Part shown: positions 25,594 through 36,229 of the stretch, in pieces
Position numbering within the stretch: the first letter of the stretch is position 1
How the letters are laid out: each line of letters opens with the position of its first letter
From: Paracoccaceae bacterium
GTDB lineage: Bacteria > Pseudomonadota > Alphaproteobacteria > Rhodobacterales > Rhodobacteraceae
Assembly (NCBI GenBank): GCA_024304985.1
Contig: JAMWZC010000002.1
Location: forward strand, 186,001-250,000
Direction of reading: 5' to 3'
DNA length: 64,000 bases
Notes under the pieces: model-generated
What the model was told of the DNA's origin: nothing
Seen by the model: the letters and a program-made list of their open reading frames with translations, nothing else
Databases searched by the model: none
Translations under genes and position numbers: made by a program

Positions 25594-27510
25594 ATGGCCA
25601 AAGTCATTGGTATTGACCTGGGAACCACCAACAGCTGCATCGCCATCATGGATGGCAGCCAGCCCCGCGTGATCGAGAATTCGGAAGGTGCGCGCACCAC
25701 GCCATCGATCGTCGCATTCACCGAAAATGAGCGTCTTGTCGGCCAGCCGGCCAAGCGTCAAGCCGTCACCAACCCCGACAACACGATTTTTGGCGTCAAG
25801 CGCCTGATCGGTCGCCGGTTCGATGACGCGGATCTGGCAAAGGACAAGAAGAACCTGCCTTTCGCCGTGATCGACGGTGGCAATGGCGACGCATGGGTGA
25901 AAGCACGTGGCGAGAAGTACAGCCCCTCGCAGATTTCCGCCTTCATCCTTGGGAAGATGAAGGAAACCGCCGAGTCCTATCTCGGCGAAGAGGTGACGCA
26001 GGCCGTCATTACCGTGCCCGCCTATTTCAACGACGCCCAGCGTCAGGCCACCAAAGACGCAGGCAAGATCGCCGGTCTGGAAGTGCTGCGGATCATCAAC
26101 GAGCCGACAGCCGCCGCGCTGGCCTATGGTCTGGACAAGAAAGACAGCCAGATCATCGCCGTCTATGACCTTGGTGGCGGCACGTTCGACGTCACGATCC
26201 TCGAGATCGACGATGGTCTGTTCGAGGTGAAATCCACCAATGGCGACACGTTCCTTGGTGGCGAAGACTTCGACATGCGGATCGTCAACTATCTGGCGGA
26301 TGAGTTCAAGAAAGAGCACGGCGTCGATCTGACCCTCGACAAGATGGCGCTTCAGCGCCTGAAGGAAGCGGCCGAAAAAGCCAAGATCGAACTGTCCTCT
26401 TCCAGCCAGACCGAAATCAACCAGCCGTTCATCTCGATGAACAGCGCTACCGGCCAGCCGCTTCACATGGTGATGAAGCTGACACGTGCCAAGCTGGAAA
26501 GCCTTGTGAACGACCTGATCAAGGCGTCGATGAAGCCTTGCCAGGCCGCGCTCAAGGATGCGGGCCTGACCACGGCGGATATCGACGAAGTCGTTCTGGT
26601 CGGCGGTATGACCCGCATGCCCAAGGTCGTGGAAGAAGTGACCAAGTTCTTCGGCAAGGAACCCCACAAGGGCGTGAACCCTGACGAAGTCGTGGCCCTT
26701 GGCGCCGCCATTCAGGCCGGCGTTCTGCAAGGCGACGTCAAGGATGTGGTCCTGCTGGACGTGACCCCGCTGTCGCTGGGGATCGAGACGCTGGGTGGCG
26801 TATTCACCCGCCTGATCGACCGCAACACCACGATCCCGACCAAGAAAAGTCAGGTCTTCTCGACTGCCGAGGACAATCAGAACGCGGTGACCATCCGCGT
26901 GTTCCAGGGCGAGCGGGAAATGGCGGCAGACAACAAGATGCTGGGCCAGTTCAATCTTGAGAACATCCCCCCGGCACCGCGCGGCATGCCGCAGATCGAG
27001 GTGACCTTCGACATCGACGCCAACGGTATCGTGTCTGTTTCTGCCCGCGACAAGGGCACCAATAAAGAACAGAAGATCACGATCCAGGCTTCTGGTGGCC
27101 TGTCCGATGAAGACATCGAGAAGATGGTCAAGGACGCCGAGGAGAATGCCGAGGCGGACAAGAAGCGTCGCGAGCTGGTCGAAGCCAAGAACCAAGCGGA
27201 AAGCCTGATCCACTCGACCGAAAAGTCGGTGGAAGAGCACTCCGACAAGGTTGACCCGACCACTGTCGAAGCAATCGAACTGGCCATCGCCGCACTGAAA
27301 GACGAGCTGGAAACCGACAACACCTCCAAGATCAAGTCCGGCATCCAGAACGTCACCGAAGCAGCCATGAAACTGGGTGAGGCCATCTACAAGGCAAGCC
27401 AGGACGCCGAAGAGGAAGATTCGATGTCCTCCAAAGGTCCGCGCAGCAGCGACGATGACGATATCGTCGATGCCGACTTCGAGGATCTGGGCGGCGACAA
27501 GCGCGCGTAA
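25594..27510 (+). CDS. dnaK: Chaperone DnaK (Hsp70)
   Basis: The 638-residue Hsp70 has an N-terminal ATPase domain (IDLGTTNSC at residues 7-15, [24 protein letters not shown]) and a substrate-binding domain beginning near [18 protein letters not shown] helical lid follows, and the C terminus ends in an acidic, disordered tail containing [13 protein letters not shown]. The protein is cytoplasmic and folds nascent and stress-denatured proteins with DnaJ and GrpE. dnaJ follows after 72 nt. A sigma-32-type promoter lies upstream. grpE and hrcA are not adjacent. Confidence 0.99.
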   Translation: MAKVIGIDLGTTNSCIAIMDGSQPRVIENSEGARTTPSIVAFTENERLVGQPAKRQAVTNPDNTIFGVKRLIGRRFDDADLAKDKKNLPFAVIDGGNGDAWVKARGEKYSPSQISAFILGKMKETAESYLGEEVTQAVITVPAYFNDAQRQATKDAGKIAGLEVLRIINEPTAAALAYGLDKKDSQIIAVYDLGGGTFDVTILEIDDGLFEVKSTNGDTFLGGEDFDMRIVNYLADEFKKEHGVDLTLDKMALQRLKEAAEKAKIELSSSSQTEINQPFISMNSATGQPLHMVMKLTRAKLESLVNDLIKASMKPCQAALKDAGLTTADIDEVVLVGGMTRMPKVVEEVTKFFGKEPHKGVNPDEVVALGAAIQAGVLQGDVKDVVLLDVTPLSLGIETLGGVFTRLIDRNTTIPTKKSQVFSTAEDNQNAVTIRVFQGEREMAADNKMLGQFNLENIPPAPRGMPQIEVTFDIDANGIVSVSARDKGTNKEQKITIQASGGLSDEDIEKMVKDAEENAEADKKRRELVEAKNQAESLIHSTEKSVEEHSDKVDPTTVEAIELAIAALKDELETDNTSKIKSGIQNVTEAAMKLGEAIYKASQDAEEEDSMSSKGPRSSDDDDIVDADFEDLGGDKRA

Positions 27511-27530
27511 GCGTTTTACGGAACCTCTGG

Positions 27531-27553
27531 GGCCGGTCCCGACCGGGCCGGCC
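27531..27553 (+). promoter_or_regulatory. Intercistronic stem-loop between dnaK and dnaJ
   Basis: GGCCGG-T-CCC pairs with GGG-CCGGCC around a GACC loop, giving nine GC pairs with one bulged T. No T-run follows, so it is not a classical terminator. It could act as an mRNA-stability or processing element that sets the ratio of dnaK to dnaJ message. Confidence 0.5.
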
Positions 27554-27582
27554 TTCACCGTTCCACATGAGGGGGATCCCCA

Positions 27583-28731
27583 ATGGCAAAACGTGACTAC
27601 TACGACGTGCTCGGCGTTGCGCGCGGGGCCTCTGCGGACGAGATCAAGAAAGCCTATCGCACCAAGGCGAAAGAGCTGCATCCGGACCGCAACGCCGACA
27701 ATCCTGAAGCAGAGTCGCAATTCAAGGAAGCCAACGAGGCTTATGAAGTCCTGAAGGATGCCGAGAAGAAGGCAGCCTACGATCGCTTTGGCCATGCTGC
27801 GTTTGAAGGCGGCATGGGCGGTGGTGGAGGTCGGCCCGGTGGCTATGGTGCCAATCAGGGTGACTTCGCCAGCGCCTTTTCCGATGTGTTCGACGATCTT
27901 TTCGGCGACTTCATGGGCGGGCGTGGCGGTGGACGTGGGCGTGCCGCACGTGGTGCGGATCTGCGCTACAACCTGCGCGTGACGCTGGAAGAGGCTTATT
28001 CCGGGCTTCAGAAGACGATCAATGTGCCGACATCGGTGTCCTGTTCGTCCTGCAGCGGGTCAGGTGCCGAAGGCGGAGCCGAACCGCAGACCTGTCCAAC
28101 CTGCTCGGGCATGGGAAAGGTCCGTGCGCAGCAAGGTTTCTTTACGGTTGAGCGGACCTGTCCGACCTGCGGCGGTCTGGGCCAGATCATCAAGAACCCC
28201 TGCAAGGCATGTGCGGGGCAAGGGCGTGTCCACAAGGACCGGGCCTTGTCCGTCAACATTCCGGCAGGTGTCGAAACGGGCACGCGGATCCGTCTTGCCG
28301 GCGAAGGCGAAGCGGGGATGCGGGGTGGGCCTTCCGGCGATCTGTACATCTTCATCGAGGTGACCAAACACGACCTGTTCGAGCGGGAGAACACCAATCT
28401 GTTCTGCCGTGTGCCTGTCTCGATGACGACAGCGGCCTTGGGTGGTGATATCGAGGTGCCGACTATCGATGGTGGCCGCAGCCGCGTGAAAATCCCGGCA
28501 GGGAGCCAGTCGGGCCGTCAGATGCGCTTGCGGTCCAAGGGGATGCCGGCGCTGCGCGGTGGGCAGGAAGGTGACATGTTCATCGAACTGGCCGTCGAAA
28601 CGCCTGTGAACCTGACCAACCGCCAGAAGGAATTGCTGCGCGAGTTCGAGGCGTTGTCCGAAGATAACAACCCGGAAAGCAAGAGCTTCTTCTCGTCAGT
28701 GAAAACATTTTGGGACAGCATGAAAGGTTAA
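27583..28731 (+). CDS. dnaJ: Chaperone DnaJ (Hsp40)
   Basis: The 382-residue co-chaperone stimulates the DnaK ATPase and delivers substrates. The J domain carries the HPD motif in KELHPDRN (near residue 33). A Gly/Phe-rich linker follows ([14 protein letters not shown]). Four zinc-binding repeats appear as [24 protein letters not shown] and CKACAGQG. Two beta-sandwich C-terminal domains complete the type I layout. It is the second gene of the dnaK-dnaJ operon, with a GAGGGGG ribosome site, and is followed by a clear terminator. Confidence 0.99.
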   Translation: MAKRDYYDVLGVARGASADEIKKAYRTKAKELHPDRNADNPEAESQFKEANEAYEVLKDAEKKAAYDRFGHAAFEGGMGGGGGRPGGYGANQGDFASAFSDVFDDLFGDFMGGRGGGRGRAARGADLRYNLRVTLEEAYSGLQKTINVPTSVSCSSCSGSGAEGGAEPQTCPTCSGMGKVRAQQGFFTVERTCPTCGGLGQIIKNPCKACAGQGRVHKDRALSVNIPAGVETGTRIRLAGEGEAGMRGGPSGDLYIFIEVTKHDLFERENTNLFCRVPVSMTTAALGGDIEVPTIDGGRSRVKIPAGSQSGRQMRLRSKGMPALRGGQEGDMFIELAVETPVNLTNRQKELLREFEALSEDNNPESKSFFSSVKTFWDSMKG

Positions 28732-28754
28732 AGCCTTTCGCAATCCTTCTGTAT

Positions 28755-28787
28755 GGGCGCGCGACCTTGGGTCCCGCGCCCTTTTTT
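28755..28787 (+). terminator. Rho-independent terminator of dnaK-dnaJ
   Basis: GGGCGCG pairs with CGCGCCC, and an inner GACC/GGTC stem caps a TTG loop. Six T residues (28782-28787) follow directly. It begins 24 nt after the dnaJ stop. Confidence 0.92.
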
Positions 28788-28876
28788 GTGTCCCACCGGT
28801 TTGGTTTAACTGTTCGACAACCTTTTCCCGCCATTCTGGCAGAATGCCCAGGTTTTCCACCTTTTCTGAATCCCCT

Positions 28877-29608
28877 ATGCCGCTGTTTGACACTGATGAG
28901 GTGCATACAGTTGACGGACTGCCCAACGGCAAATTGCCGTCATATATCGCGGATCATCGCAAACGGTTGAGAGAGCGTTTTCTGACCGGCGGGGCAGCAG
29001 CCCTACCGGATTACGAGATGCTGGAACTGATCCTGTTTCGCGCGATCCCAAGACAGGATGTGAAACCTTTAGCACATCAGTTGCTTGATGTTTTTGGTGA
29101 CTTCAATCGCGTTCTGTCAGCACCCACGTCACGGCTGGCCGAGGTGAAAGGCGTGGGCGACGCTGTCATTGCCGAGTTGAAGATCGTCGAAGCCGCTGCC
29201 CAGCGGCTGGCGCGCTCGCGTATCCTGCAACGCCATGTCATTTCAAGTTGGGATGCCGTGCTGGACTATTGCCACACGACCATGGCGCATCGCGACACCG
29301 AGCAGTTTCGCGTTCTGTATCTCGATCGGAAAAACGTCCTTGTCGCCGACGAAGCGCAAGCGCAGGGCACGGTGGACCATGTCCCTGTCTATCCACGTGA
29401 GGTGGTCAAACGCGCGCTGGAACTGAACGCCTCGGCACTGATCCTTGTTCACAATCATCCGTCGGGCGATCCGACACCATCCGAGGCCGATATCGCCATG
29501 ACGCGTCAGGTCCAGATCGCCGCCGAAGCACTGGGGTTGACCCTGCATGATCATCTGGTGATCGGTAAATCGCGCGAATTGAGTTTTCGTTCGCAAGGGC
29601 TTTTGTAG
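28877..29608 (+). CDS. radC: RadC-family JAB-domain protein
   Basis: The product (243 residues from ATG 28877) has an N-terminal helix-hairpin-helix region (EVKGVGDAVIAELK) and a C-terminal MPN/JAMM-type metalloprotease-fold domain. The metal motif is HNHPSGDPTPSEAD (near residue 190). The historical DNA-repair name is not supported by later work in E. coli, and the biochemical role is unsettled. An ATG at 28844 in the same frame would add 11 residues (MPRFSTFSESP). The shorter start begins MPLFDTDE, which looks more family-like. The gene is monocistronic after the dnaJ terminator and convergent with the substrate-binding/OmpA gene. Confidence 0.9.
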   Translation: MPLFDTDEVHTVDGLPNGKLPSYIADHRKRLRERFLTGGAAALPDYEMLELILFRAIPRQDVKPLAHQLLDVFGDFNRVLSAPTSRLAEVKGVGDAVIAELKIVEAAAQRLARSRILQRHVISSWDAVLDYCHTTMAHRDTEQFRVLYLDRKNVLVADEAQAQGTVDHVPVYPREVVKRALELNASALILVHNHPSGDPTPSEADIAMTRQVQIAAEALGLTLHDHLVIGKSRELSFRSQGLL

Positions 29609-29626
29609 CCCAGCCGGGTTGAAGAG

Positions 29627-31222
29627 CTACCGCAACCAGACTTCAACCCGGCGATTGACCTGCCGACCCCAAGCCGTATCATCGCAGGCCATCGGCATCG
29701 CCTCGCCAAAGGCTTCAGTCGTCATCTCAACCTGCGTGAAATCGGCGGTTTCAGCCGCCGTCATCACGGCCTGCCGGACAGCTACGGCGCGACGTTCCGC
29801 GATCATGCGATTGGCTGACGCCGCACCGTTACCATCGCTGAAACCGACAAACATCAGCTGACGACCATCATAAATTCCCTCTTCAAGGCGGCGCGCCAGT
29901 TGATCGACATTGGCACGGGACTGCGCATCCAACCGCGCGGACCCGGCTTCAAACCGAAAGGTCGTGCTCAAGCGCTGCATCTGGCCAAGTACTCCCACCA
30001 TACGCTGCAACTCGCTCAAGCCCGTTTCCGTCCCAGCTTGCGCAATCGCGTTGACGAAACGGTCGCCCTGGGCTGCAACCGGAATAGCCTCAGGTGCGAG
30101 ATCGACGAAACCGGCTCGACGCACCACAAGCTGCGCTGGCGCGCTTTGCGTGTAGAACAGAAACTCGCGCGCCAGACGCGGAAGCCGGCGGGCCGGGACA
30201 TAAAGGAACATGGGCGCGGTTAGTGGATAGTCCTCGGTCTTGACGGTTTGCCGCGTCGCGCGCAGCGCAAAACCACACTCCCCGGACAACCCAAGGCGCC
30301 GGGCGGGCCCTGTTTCCGCGGCGCTGGCCAGTCCGATGCCGAAAGGGTCGGCAGCCACGGCAAGCGCGAGGCTGATATCCGTATCATGCCGCTCGATCGT
30401 ATCGCTTAGACCCTGACCCAGAGGTAGAAGGAGCTTGTCCACAGCAGCCTGTGCCAAGCCCGAATCCGCATTGCGCAGATGAAGGCTGATCGGCGCATCG
30501 GGGCCACCCAGCGCCGACCAGTTGGTAATCTGACCGGCGAACACCCGCGCCAGATCTGCTGTGGCGATCCGATCCAGCGGAATGGTGGCCGGAACAATGG
30601 GCACCAGCGCATCAAGCGCCAGAACGCGAAACCGACCGCGCGTACGCAGGTCGCCAAAGCCTGCATCTCTGGCCCGTTGCGCTTCTTCGGGACGAATCTC
30701 GCGAAGTGACATGGCGATGTCGGCTTCATTGGCCAGAAGATCGGCAAAGCCCTCATCCGAATTCGTCACCCGGAAGAGGAAACGTCCCAGATCCCGCCCG
30801 GTTTGGCGATCAAAGAGAAGATACTCGAAGTGACTGGCATCCAGGGATTCGCGCCGCAGGCCATAACCCTCACGCAGGGCAAACCCTTCGACAAGGGCGG
30901 GCATCAGCACCTCGGCCATGCTGGCCGCGCCAGAGATGGACAGGCGGGCTACATAGTCCTCAAGACTGGGACAGGCTGGCCCATCGCAGAGCACGCCGCT
31001 GCCATCAACTGTCAACTCACCATAGACTGTCTCGATGCGGTAATATTCACCATCAAATCCGAGCAGCGTTCCTGTCAGGGCGACCGCCCCATCCCGCGAG
31101 GTGAGGGTGATATCCTGCGCTGCCACAGCTCCCACCATGCCAAGCCAGAGCCAAGCAGATAGTGTGAGACGAGCCGCAGATGCAAAAAGTGCGGCTGGTT
31201 TGGCCGCACAAACCTTGTACAT
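29627..31222 (-). CDS. Periplasmic PstS-like substrate-binding domain fused to OmpA-like domain
   Basis: The 531-residue protein has a signal peptide (cleavage near AVAAQ, residue 35) and an N-terminal segment of about 70 residues. A periplasmic binding-protein-like domain of the PstS/PBP-like type follows (about 100-400; note TNSDEGFADLLANEADIAMS and FAGQITNWSALGG). The C terminus is an OmpA/MotB-type peptidoglycan-binding domain (about 420-531). It is recognisable by TTFRFEAGSARLDAQSRANV, FVGFSDGNGAASANRMIAER and NRRVEVWLR. The PBP half suggests phosphate or another oxyanion ligand, and the OmpA half anchors it to the cell wall. No transporter genes adjoin. It follows the secreted protein gene by 23 nt, probably in one operon. 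Confidence 0.8.
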   Translation of the reverse strand: MYKVCAAKPAALFASAARLTLSAWLWLGMVGAVAAQDITLTSRDGAVALTGTLLGFDGEYYRIETVYGELTVDGSGVLCDGPACPSLEDYVARLSISGAASMAEVLMPALVEGFALREGYGLRRESLDASHFEYLLFDRQTGRDLGRFLFRVTNSDEGFADLLANEADIAMSLREIRPEEAQRARDAGFGDLRTRGRFRVLALDALVPIVPATIPLDRIATADLARVFAGQITNWSALGGPDAPISLHLRNADSGLAQAAVDKLLLPLGQGLSDTIERHDTDISLALAVAADPFGIGLASAAETGPARRLGLSGECGFALRATRQTVKTEDYPLTAPMFLYVPARRLPRLAREFLFYTQSAPAQLVVRRAGFVDLAPEAIPVAAQGDRFVNAIAQAGTETGLSELQRMVGVLGQMQRLSTTFRFEAGSARLDAQSRANVDQLARRLEEGIYDGRQLMFVGFSDGNGAASANRMIAERRAVAVRQAVMTAAETADFTQVEMTTEAFGEAMPMACDDTAWGRQVNRRVEVWLR

Positions 31223-31245
31223 GGAACTGCCCCGAATTCTGCGCG

Positions 31246-32304
31246 CTAGTTGCGCGCGATCTTCAGGTCTTGAAGCAGGTTTTTCAACACAAGAAAACCG
31301 CCAGCGGCATCACATTCGGGAATATCAATGGTCAGATCCTTGACGCTCAAGGCACCTCCGCCAGTAATCTGCAGCGCCTGACCCTCCAAGCGGCGTCCGC
31401 AGATCTCGGATGTGACTTCGGTTTCGACGGTCAAAGCGATATCTCCGGTCTGAGCCGTAGTACCCGAGGGAAATGTATAGACCTGCGCGCGCAGATCCTG
31501 ATCCGGCATCGTCCGGCCATGCTCTGTGACAAAGCCTCCCTTACCGAGTGCGGCTACATCCATGCTGCGAGGTGCCTCAGACCAGACATGCCCTTCATCG
31601 CCGTAATCAGCGCCAAACTCCAGCGCGTGAATCTGCATTTTGCCCGGACCTTGCCATTGCACGACAACACGGTCGTAGATGTCCAGCGACGTCACTTCGG
31701 TCTGCGCCATGGCGGTCATGCCACTGTCGAAGGCTGCCATGAAGATCGCGGTCTGAGACAATACCGGAAGTTGCAGGGTCAACTTGCCGTTCGGATCCAT
31801 TTGCTCGGTGATCATCATGCCATTGTGGTGCAGGGTTACCCGCGCATTCGCCTCGCACGGGGCGGAGAGGGTCAGGTCCACCATCGCCGCCGCCATCGGG
31901 CGCGCGGCCAGTTCCGCCGCACAGGTCGCCGCATCACCTTCCGTAAGCTCTACGGGTGCGGAGGCGCGGGTCACCGTATCGGCCGGGTTTTCATACCTTG
32001 CAGTGTCATCCACCAAAAGATCAGGGGCAACCCGCGGCAGAACAAGATCTGTTCCCGCTGTCAGCGCCCGCTGAACAGGTGCCGACGTATAGGCAATGGA
32101 TGTCAGCTCAAGCGATGTGATCCCCGAGAAGGGATTCACGCCCGAATAACGCGGCTCGACAGGCGTGGGCGATGTCGTCGCCATATTCTTGGACGGCGCG
32201 CCATATCGTAGCTCGGCAACGGGTGAAGATTGCATCACAAAGCCTGTGCCCAAAGCGGCAAACATTGTCGCACTCGCCAGAAGCGTATTCTTAAATCGTG
32301 CCAT
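31246..32304 (-). CDS. Secreted protein of unknown function (annotated translocase in relatives)
   Basis: I do not recognise a domain. The 352-residue product starts at ATG 32304 (GGAGAG lies 4 nt upstream). An N-terminal hydrophobic segment (TLLASATMFAALGTGFVM, about residues 7-24) looks like a signal peptide or anchor. A Pro/Ser/Thr-rich stretch follows, then a predicted beta-rich body with four cysteines (in AATCAAE, SAPCEAN, SEICGRR and IPECDAA) that could form two disulfides. It sits between secA and the PBP/OmpA fusion on the same strand. Similar genes beside secA in roseobacters are sometimes labelled translocase, probably from that position. The function is unassigned. Confidence 0.7.
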   Translation of the reverse strand: MARFKNTLLASATMFAALGTGFVMQSSPVAELRYGAPSKNMATTSPTPVEPRYSGVNPFSGITSLELTSIAYTSAPVQRALTAGTDLVLPRVAPDLLVDDTARYENPADTVTRASAPVELTEGDAATCAAELAARPMAAAMVDLTLSAPCEANARVTLHHNGMMITEQMDPNGKLTLQLPVLSQTAIFMAAFDSGMTAMAQTEVTSLDIYDRVVVQWQGPGKMQIHALEFGADYGDEGHVWSEAPRSMDVAALGKGGFVTEHGRTMPDQDLRAQVYTFPSGTTAQTGDIALTVETEVTSEICGRRLEGQALQITGGGALSVKDLTIDIPECDAAGGFLVLKNLLQDLKIARN

Positions 32305-32466
32305 GGAACTCTCCACAATCACACAAGGATTGCTGAATTCATGACAAATCAAGCTGGCATCACTGTGGCCAAGGTCTGGTCAGTTTCTGTCTGACGGCCT
32401 CATTTGACCCCAAACATCAAGAATGACCTTAAAACACGCCAAACATTGCGGCGGGAGTATGACCAA

Positions 32467-35187
32467 TCAAGCGAGACGACCGTGGCAATGTTTGAACTTC
32501 TTTCCAGAGCCGCAAGGACACGAATCGTTCCGACCGGGGTTACCCCAGGTCGACGGGTCGGCCTCGTCAAAGCCTTCCAGAGCGGTTCCAGCCCCCTCTG
32601 ACTCTGCCTGCGGCATCGTTGCGGCGTCCTGTGCTGCCTTCATCTGAGCGGCAAGCGCCGCCTGCTGAGCCGCGTACTGGCGAACCATCTCCTGCTGTTC
32701 TTCTTCGGTCAGGGGACGGATCTGGGCCAGTTTGCGGGTCACATCCTCGCGCAGGCTGTCCAGCATCGACTCAAACAGTTGGAAAGCTTCGTTCTTGTAC
32801 TCGTTCAGCGGATCGCGTTGCGCATAGCCGCGGAAGCTGACGACCGAGCGCAGATGTTCCAGCATCAGCAGATGCTCTCGCCATTTCGCGTCGATAGTCT
32901 GCAACAGGATCTGCTTTTCGATCTGGCGCATGTTTTCCGCACCAAAAGCTGCGGCCTTCTCGTCCATCGCCTTTGTGGCGGCGGCTTCAAGGCGCTCGGT
33001 GATCTGCTCGTCGTCGACGCCTTCCTCGGCAGCCCAATCGACGACGGGCACATCAACACCCAGCTTGTCGATGCAAGCGGCGTGAAGACCCTCGACATCC
33101 CATTGATCTGCATAGGTCTTGGGCGGCATGAATTCTTCGATCAGGTCGTCGATCACCTGACTGCGCATGTCGCTGATCGTGTCGGACAGGTCCTGCGCTT
33201 CCATGATCTCGCGGCGCTGGCCAAAGATGACCTTGCGCTGCTCGTTCATGACGTCGTCGAACTTCAAAAGCTGCTTGCGGATATCGAAGTTGCGGCCTTC
33301 AACCTTGGCCTGCGCGCGTTCCAGCGACTTGTTTACCCACGGGTGGACGATCGCCTCACCTTCTTTCATGCCAAGGCTGGACAGAACCTTGTCCAATCTC
33401 TCGGACCCGAAAATACGCATCAGGTCATCCTCAAGGCTGAGGAAGAAGGAGGACCGGCCCGGGTCACCCTGACGGCCCGAGCGGCCGCGCAGCTGGTTGT
33501 CGATCCGACGGCTTTCGTGACGCTCGGTGGCCAGAACGAACAGGCCCCCGGCTTCTTTGACGCGGGCTTCCTCGTCGGCGTGCTCAGCCTCGATCCGGGC
33601 GCGCAATTCGTCGGGATGCGCCTCGGGATTGGCGGCCAAAGCCTCCATGACCTTGAAGTCGACATTGCCACCCAGCTTGATGTCGGTTCCGCGGCCCGCC
33701 ATGTTGGTGGCGATGGTCACTGCGCCGAACTTGCCCGCATCAGCGACGATCTGGGCTTCTTTCTCGTGCTGGCGCGCGTTCAGGACGTTGTGCGGAATGC
33801 CCGCGTCCTTGAGCAGATTGGAAAGCGACTCCGATTTCTCGATCGAGGTGGTGCCGACCAGAACCGGCTGACCCTTGGCATTGGCCTCGCGGATGGTTTC
33901 GACGATGGCATCATACTTTTCACGCGCCGTCCGATAAACCGCGTCATCCTCGTCCTTCCGGGCGATGGGGCGGTTTGTCGGCACTTCGACCACACCCAGA
34001 CCGTAGATTTCCGCGAATTCATCGGCTTCTGTCAAGGCCGTGCCGGTCATGCCGGCAAGCTTGTCATAAAGACGGAAGTAGTTCTGGAATGTCACCTGCG
34101 CGAGTGTCACGTTTTCGGGCTGGATCTTGCAGCCTTCCTTGGCCTCGATCGCCTGATGCAGACCGTCCGACAAACGCCGTCCAGACATCATGCGCCCGGT
34201 GAATTCGTCGATCAGGACAACTTCATTATCGCGAACGATGTAGTCCTTGTCCTTGGTGAACAGCTTGTGCGCGCGCAGGCCCTGATTGACGTGGTGCACG
34301 ATGGTCGTGCTTTCGGGGTCATAAAGCGATTGATCGGCGGGCAAGATACCCCGTTCGTGCAACAGTTGCTCCAACGCCTCGTTGCCCTCGTCGGTGAAGG
34401 TCACGTTGCGCGTCTTTTCATCAAGCGTGAAATGCTCGTCGTTCAGCGTCGGGATCAGCTTGTCCACAGCCTGATAGAGTTCGGATCTGTCCTGCGATGG
34501 TCCCGAGATGATCAGAGGAGTCCGCGCTTCGTCGATCAGGATGCTGTCCACCTCGTCGACGATGGCATAGTAGTGTTCGCGCTGGTTCATCTGATCCAGG
34601 CTGGATTTCATGTTGTCGCGCAGATAATCGAAGCCAAGTTCGTTATTGGTGGCATAAGTAATATCCGCACCGTAGGCGATCTTCTTGTCAGCTTCGGGCT
34701 GCTGGGGATAGACCACACCTGTCGTCATGCCCAAGGCACCATAGACCTTGCCCATCCAGTCTGCGTCGCGGCGGGCCAGGTAATCGTTCACGGTCACGAT
34801 ATGCACACCGCGCCCGGTCAGCGCGTTCAGATAGGCCGGAAAGGTCGCGACAAGGGTCTTGCCCTCACCAGTCTTCATCTCGGCGATATTGCCTTGGTGC
34901 AGGAAAATGCCACCCATCAACTGCGTATCGAACGCACGCAGGCCCAGCGCGCGGCGGGCCCCCTCACGGCAGTTGGCAAAAGCTTCGGGCAGGATCGCAT
35001 CAAGCGTTTCGCCCTGTGCAATCCGGTCCTTGAACGCGGCTGTCTTGTCGATCAGCCCTTGATCTGACAGGGCCTGAAACTCTGGTTCCAGCGCGTTGAT
35101 CTTTTCGACAAGCGGACGCACCGATTTGATCTTGCGGTCATTGGGGGTGCCGAACACCTTCTTGGCAAGAGTTCCGAGTCCCAGCAT
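32467..35187 (-). CDS. secA: Preprotein translocase ATPase SecA
   Basis: The 906-residue motor drives preproteins through SecYEG. Walker A is MKTGEGKT (residues 104-111), the DEAD-type motif is [14 protein letters not shown], and the second ATPase domain carries [14 protein letters not shown]. The C terminus ends in the zinc-binding, SecB-interacting motif [14 protein letters not shown], so the gene is complete. The ATG at 35187 gives the usual start ([13 protein letters not shown]). The frame is open to 35256, but those 23 residues are not SecA-like. It is divergent from the parvulin gene. The two secreted-protein genes follow 163 nt after its stop. Confidence 0.99.
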   Translation of the reverse strand: MLGLGTLAKKVFGTPNDRKIKSVRPLVEKINALEPEFQALSDQGLIDKTAAFKDRIAQGETLDAILPEAFANCREGARRALGLRAFDTQLMGGIFLHQGNIAEMKTGEGKTLVATFPAYLNALTGRGVHIVTVNDYLARRDADWMGKVYGALGMTTGVVYPQQPEADKKIAYGADITYATNNELGFDYLRDNMKSSLDQMNQREHYYAIVDEVDSILIDEARTPLIISGPSQDRSELYQAVDKLIPTLNDEHFTLDEKTRNVTFTDEGNEALEQLLHERGILPADQSLYDPESTTIVHHVNQGLRAHKLFTKDKDYIVRDNEVVLIDEFTGRMMSGRRLSDGLHQAIEAKEGCKIQPENVTLAQVTFQNYFRLYDKLAGMTGTALTEADEFAEIYGLGVVEVPTNRPIARKDEDDAVYRTAREKYDAIVETIREANAKGQPVLVGTTSIEKSESLSNLLKDAGIPHNVLNARQHEKEAQIVADAGKFGAVTIATNMAGRGTDIKLGGNVDFKVMEALAANPEAHPDELRARIEAEHADEEARVKEAGGLFVLATERHESRRIDNQLRGRSGRQGDPGRSSFFLSLEDDLMRIFGSERLDKVLSSLGMKEGEAIVHPWVNKSLERAQAKVEGRNFDIRKQLLKFDDVMNEQRKVIFGQRREIMEAQDLSDTISDMRSQVIDDLIEEFMPPKTYADQWDVEGLHAACIDKLGVDVPVVDWAAEEGVDDEQITERLEAAATKAMDEKAAAFGAENMRQIEKQILLQTIDAKWREHLLMLEHLRSVVSFRGYAQRDPLNEYKNEAFQLFESMLDSLREDVTRKLAQIRPLTEEEQQEMVRQYAAQQAALAAQMKAAQDAATMPQAESEGAGTALEGFDEADPSTWGNPGRNDSCPCGSGKKFKHCHGRLA

Positions 35188-35365
35188 ATCAGTTCCGTTC
35201 CGCTCATTGACAGAGTTGTGCAAGCCATCTGCTTGCCCGCTCTTTCCGCAGCACATATGAAGAGGCGGGAAAAGACAGCCAAACCTGGCCTCAGGGCGAT
35301 GTAAGGGGCGGCTTCATGACTGTCAACGCCGGGGGCCGGATGCGCCCGTTACAAAGGACGAATCC

Positions 35366-36226
35366 ATGCGGAAACCGAACCGAAACACCTTCACTTCATT
35401 GTCAGCGGCCATTTTCGCGGTCTGGGCCGCAAGTCCAGTGCTGGCACAGGACACACCGGATGCCGATAGCGTGGTCGCAACCGTAAACGGAACCGAGATT
35501 ACACTTGGTCAGATGATCATGGCGCGCACGACCTTGCCACAGCAGTATCTGTCGCTGCCTGACGATGTGCTGTTCAACGGGATCCTCGATCAGTTGATCC
35601 AGCAATCCGTTCTGGCCCAGACCATAGGCGAAGCAGCCCCCCGCCGGGTCGAGATCGCGCTTGAGAATGAGCGGCGCGCGCTTCTGGCTGCCGCTGTGGT
35701 CGATGACATCCTGGAAGGTGCCGTTACGGACGAAGCCTTGCAGAAGGCCTATGACGAGACTTTCGCGAACGCAGAACCTGCCCGCGAATGGAATGCCTCG
35801 CATATCCTCGTCGAGACCGAGGAAGAGGCGACCGCCCTGATTGATCGGCTGAACGCTGGCGAAGAATTTGCAGCACTTGCGCAAGAGGCATCCAGCGACT
35901 CCTCGGCCGCCAATGGCGGCGAGTTGGGCTGGTTCGAGTCCGGCATGATGGTGCCTGATTTCGAAGCGGCTGTCGTTGCTTTGGAGGTCGGTGCCGTTTC
36001 TGCTCCTGTGCAGACACAGTTCGGCTGGCATGTCGTCAAGCTGAACGAGACGCGCCTGCGCGACGTGCCGACGCTGGAGGAGGTGCGCGACGAACTGCGC
36101 CCACAAGTTGAACGTGCCGCTGTGCAAGCCCGTCTGGACGAGCTGACAGCCGCCGCAACCGTGGACCGGGCAGATGCCGAGATTGATCCTGCCCTGATCA
36201 AGAACCTCGACCTGCTGGAGAATTGA
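35366..36226 (+). CDS. Parvulin-type periplasmic peptidyl-prolyl isomerase
   Basis: The 286-residue protein has an N-terminal signal peptide (cleavage after SPVLAQ, near residue 28). A SurA/PrsA-like helical N domain follows, then a single parvulin (PpiC) domain at about residues 140-235. Family landmarks are ASHILVETEEEA, GGELGWFESGMMVPDFEAA and QTQFGWHVVKL. It is probably a periplasmic folding factor for exported or outer-membrane proteins. This suits its place opposite secA, with which it shares a divergent control region of about 180 bp. AAAGGA lies 7 nt before the ATG. argJ follows after 3 nt. Confidence 0.93.
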   Translation: MRKPNRNTFTSLSAAIFAVWAASPVLAQDTPDADSVVATVNGTEITLGQMIMARTTLPQQYLSLPDDVLFNGILDQLIQQSVLAQTIGEAAPRRVEIALENERRALLAAAVVDDILEGAVTDEALQKAYDETFANAEPAREWNASHILVETEEEATALIDRLNAGEEFAALAQEASSDSSAANGGELGWFESGMMVPDFEAAVVALEVGAVSAPVQTQFGWHVVKLNETRLRDVPTLEEVRDELRPQVERAAVQARLDELTAAATVDRADAEIDPALIKNLDLLEN

Positions 36227-36229
36227 AGC

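Noticed and set aside
25561-27795. A 744-codon open frame antisense to dnaK and dnaJ.
   Set aside because: It mirrors the codon structure of highly biased GC-rich genes. Its product is low in recognisable motifs, and it has no start signals.
32779-35067. A 762-codon open frame antisense to secA.
   Set aside because: It covers secA almost exactly in the opposite frame. Composition bias explains it, and the complete SecA motifs are on the other strand.
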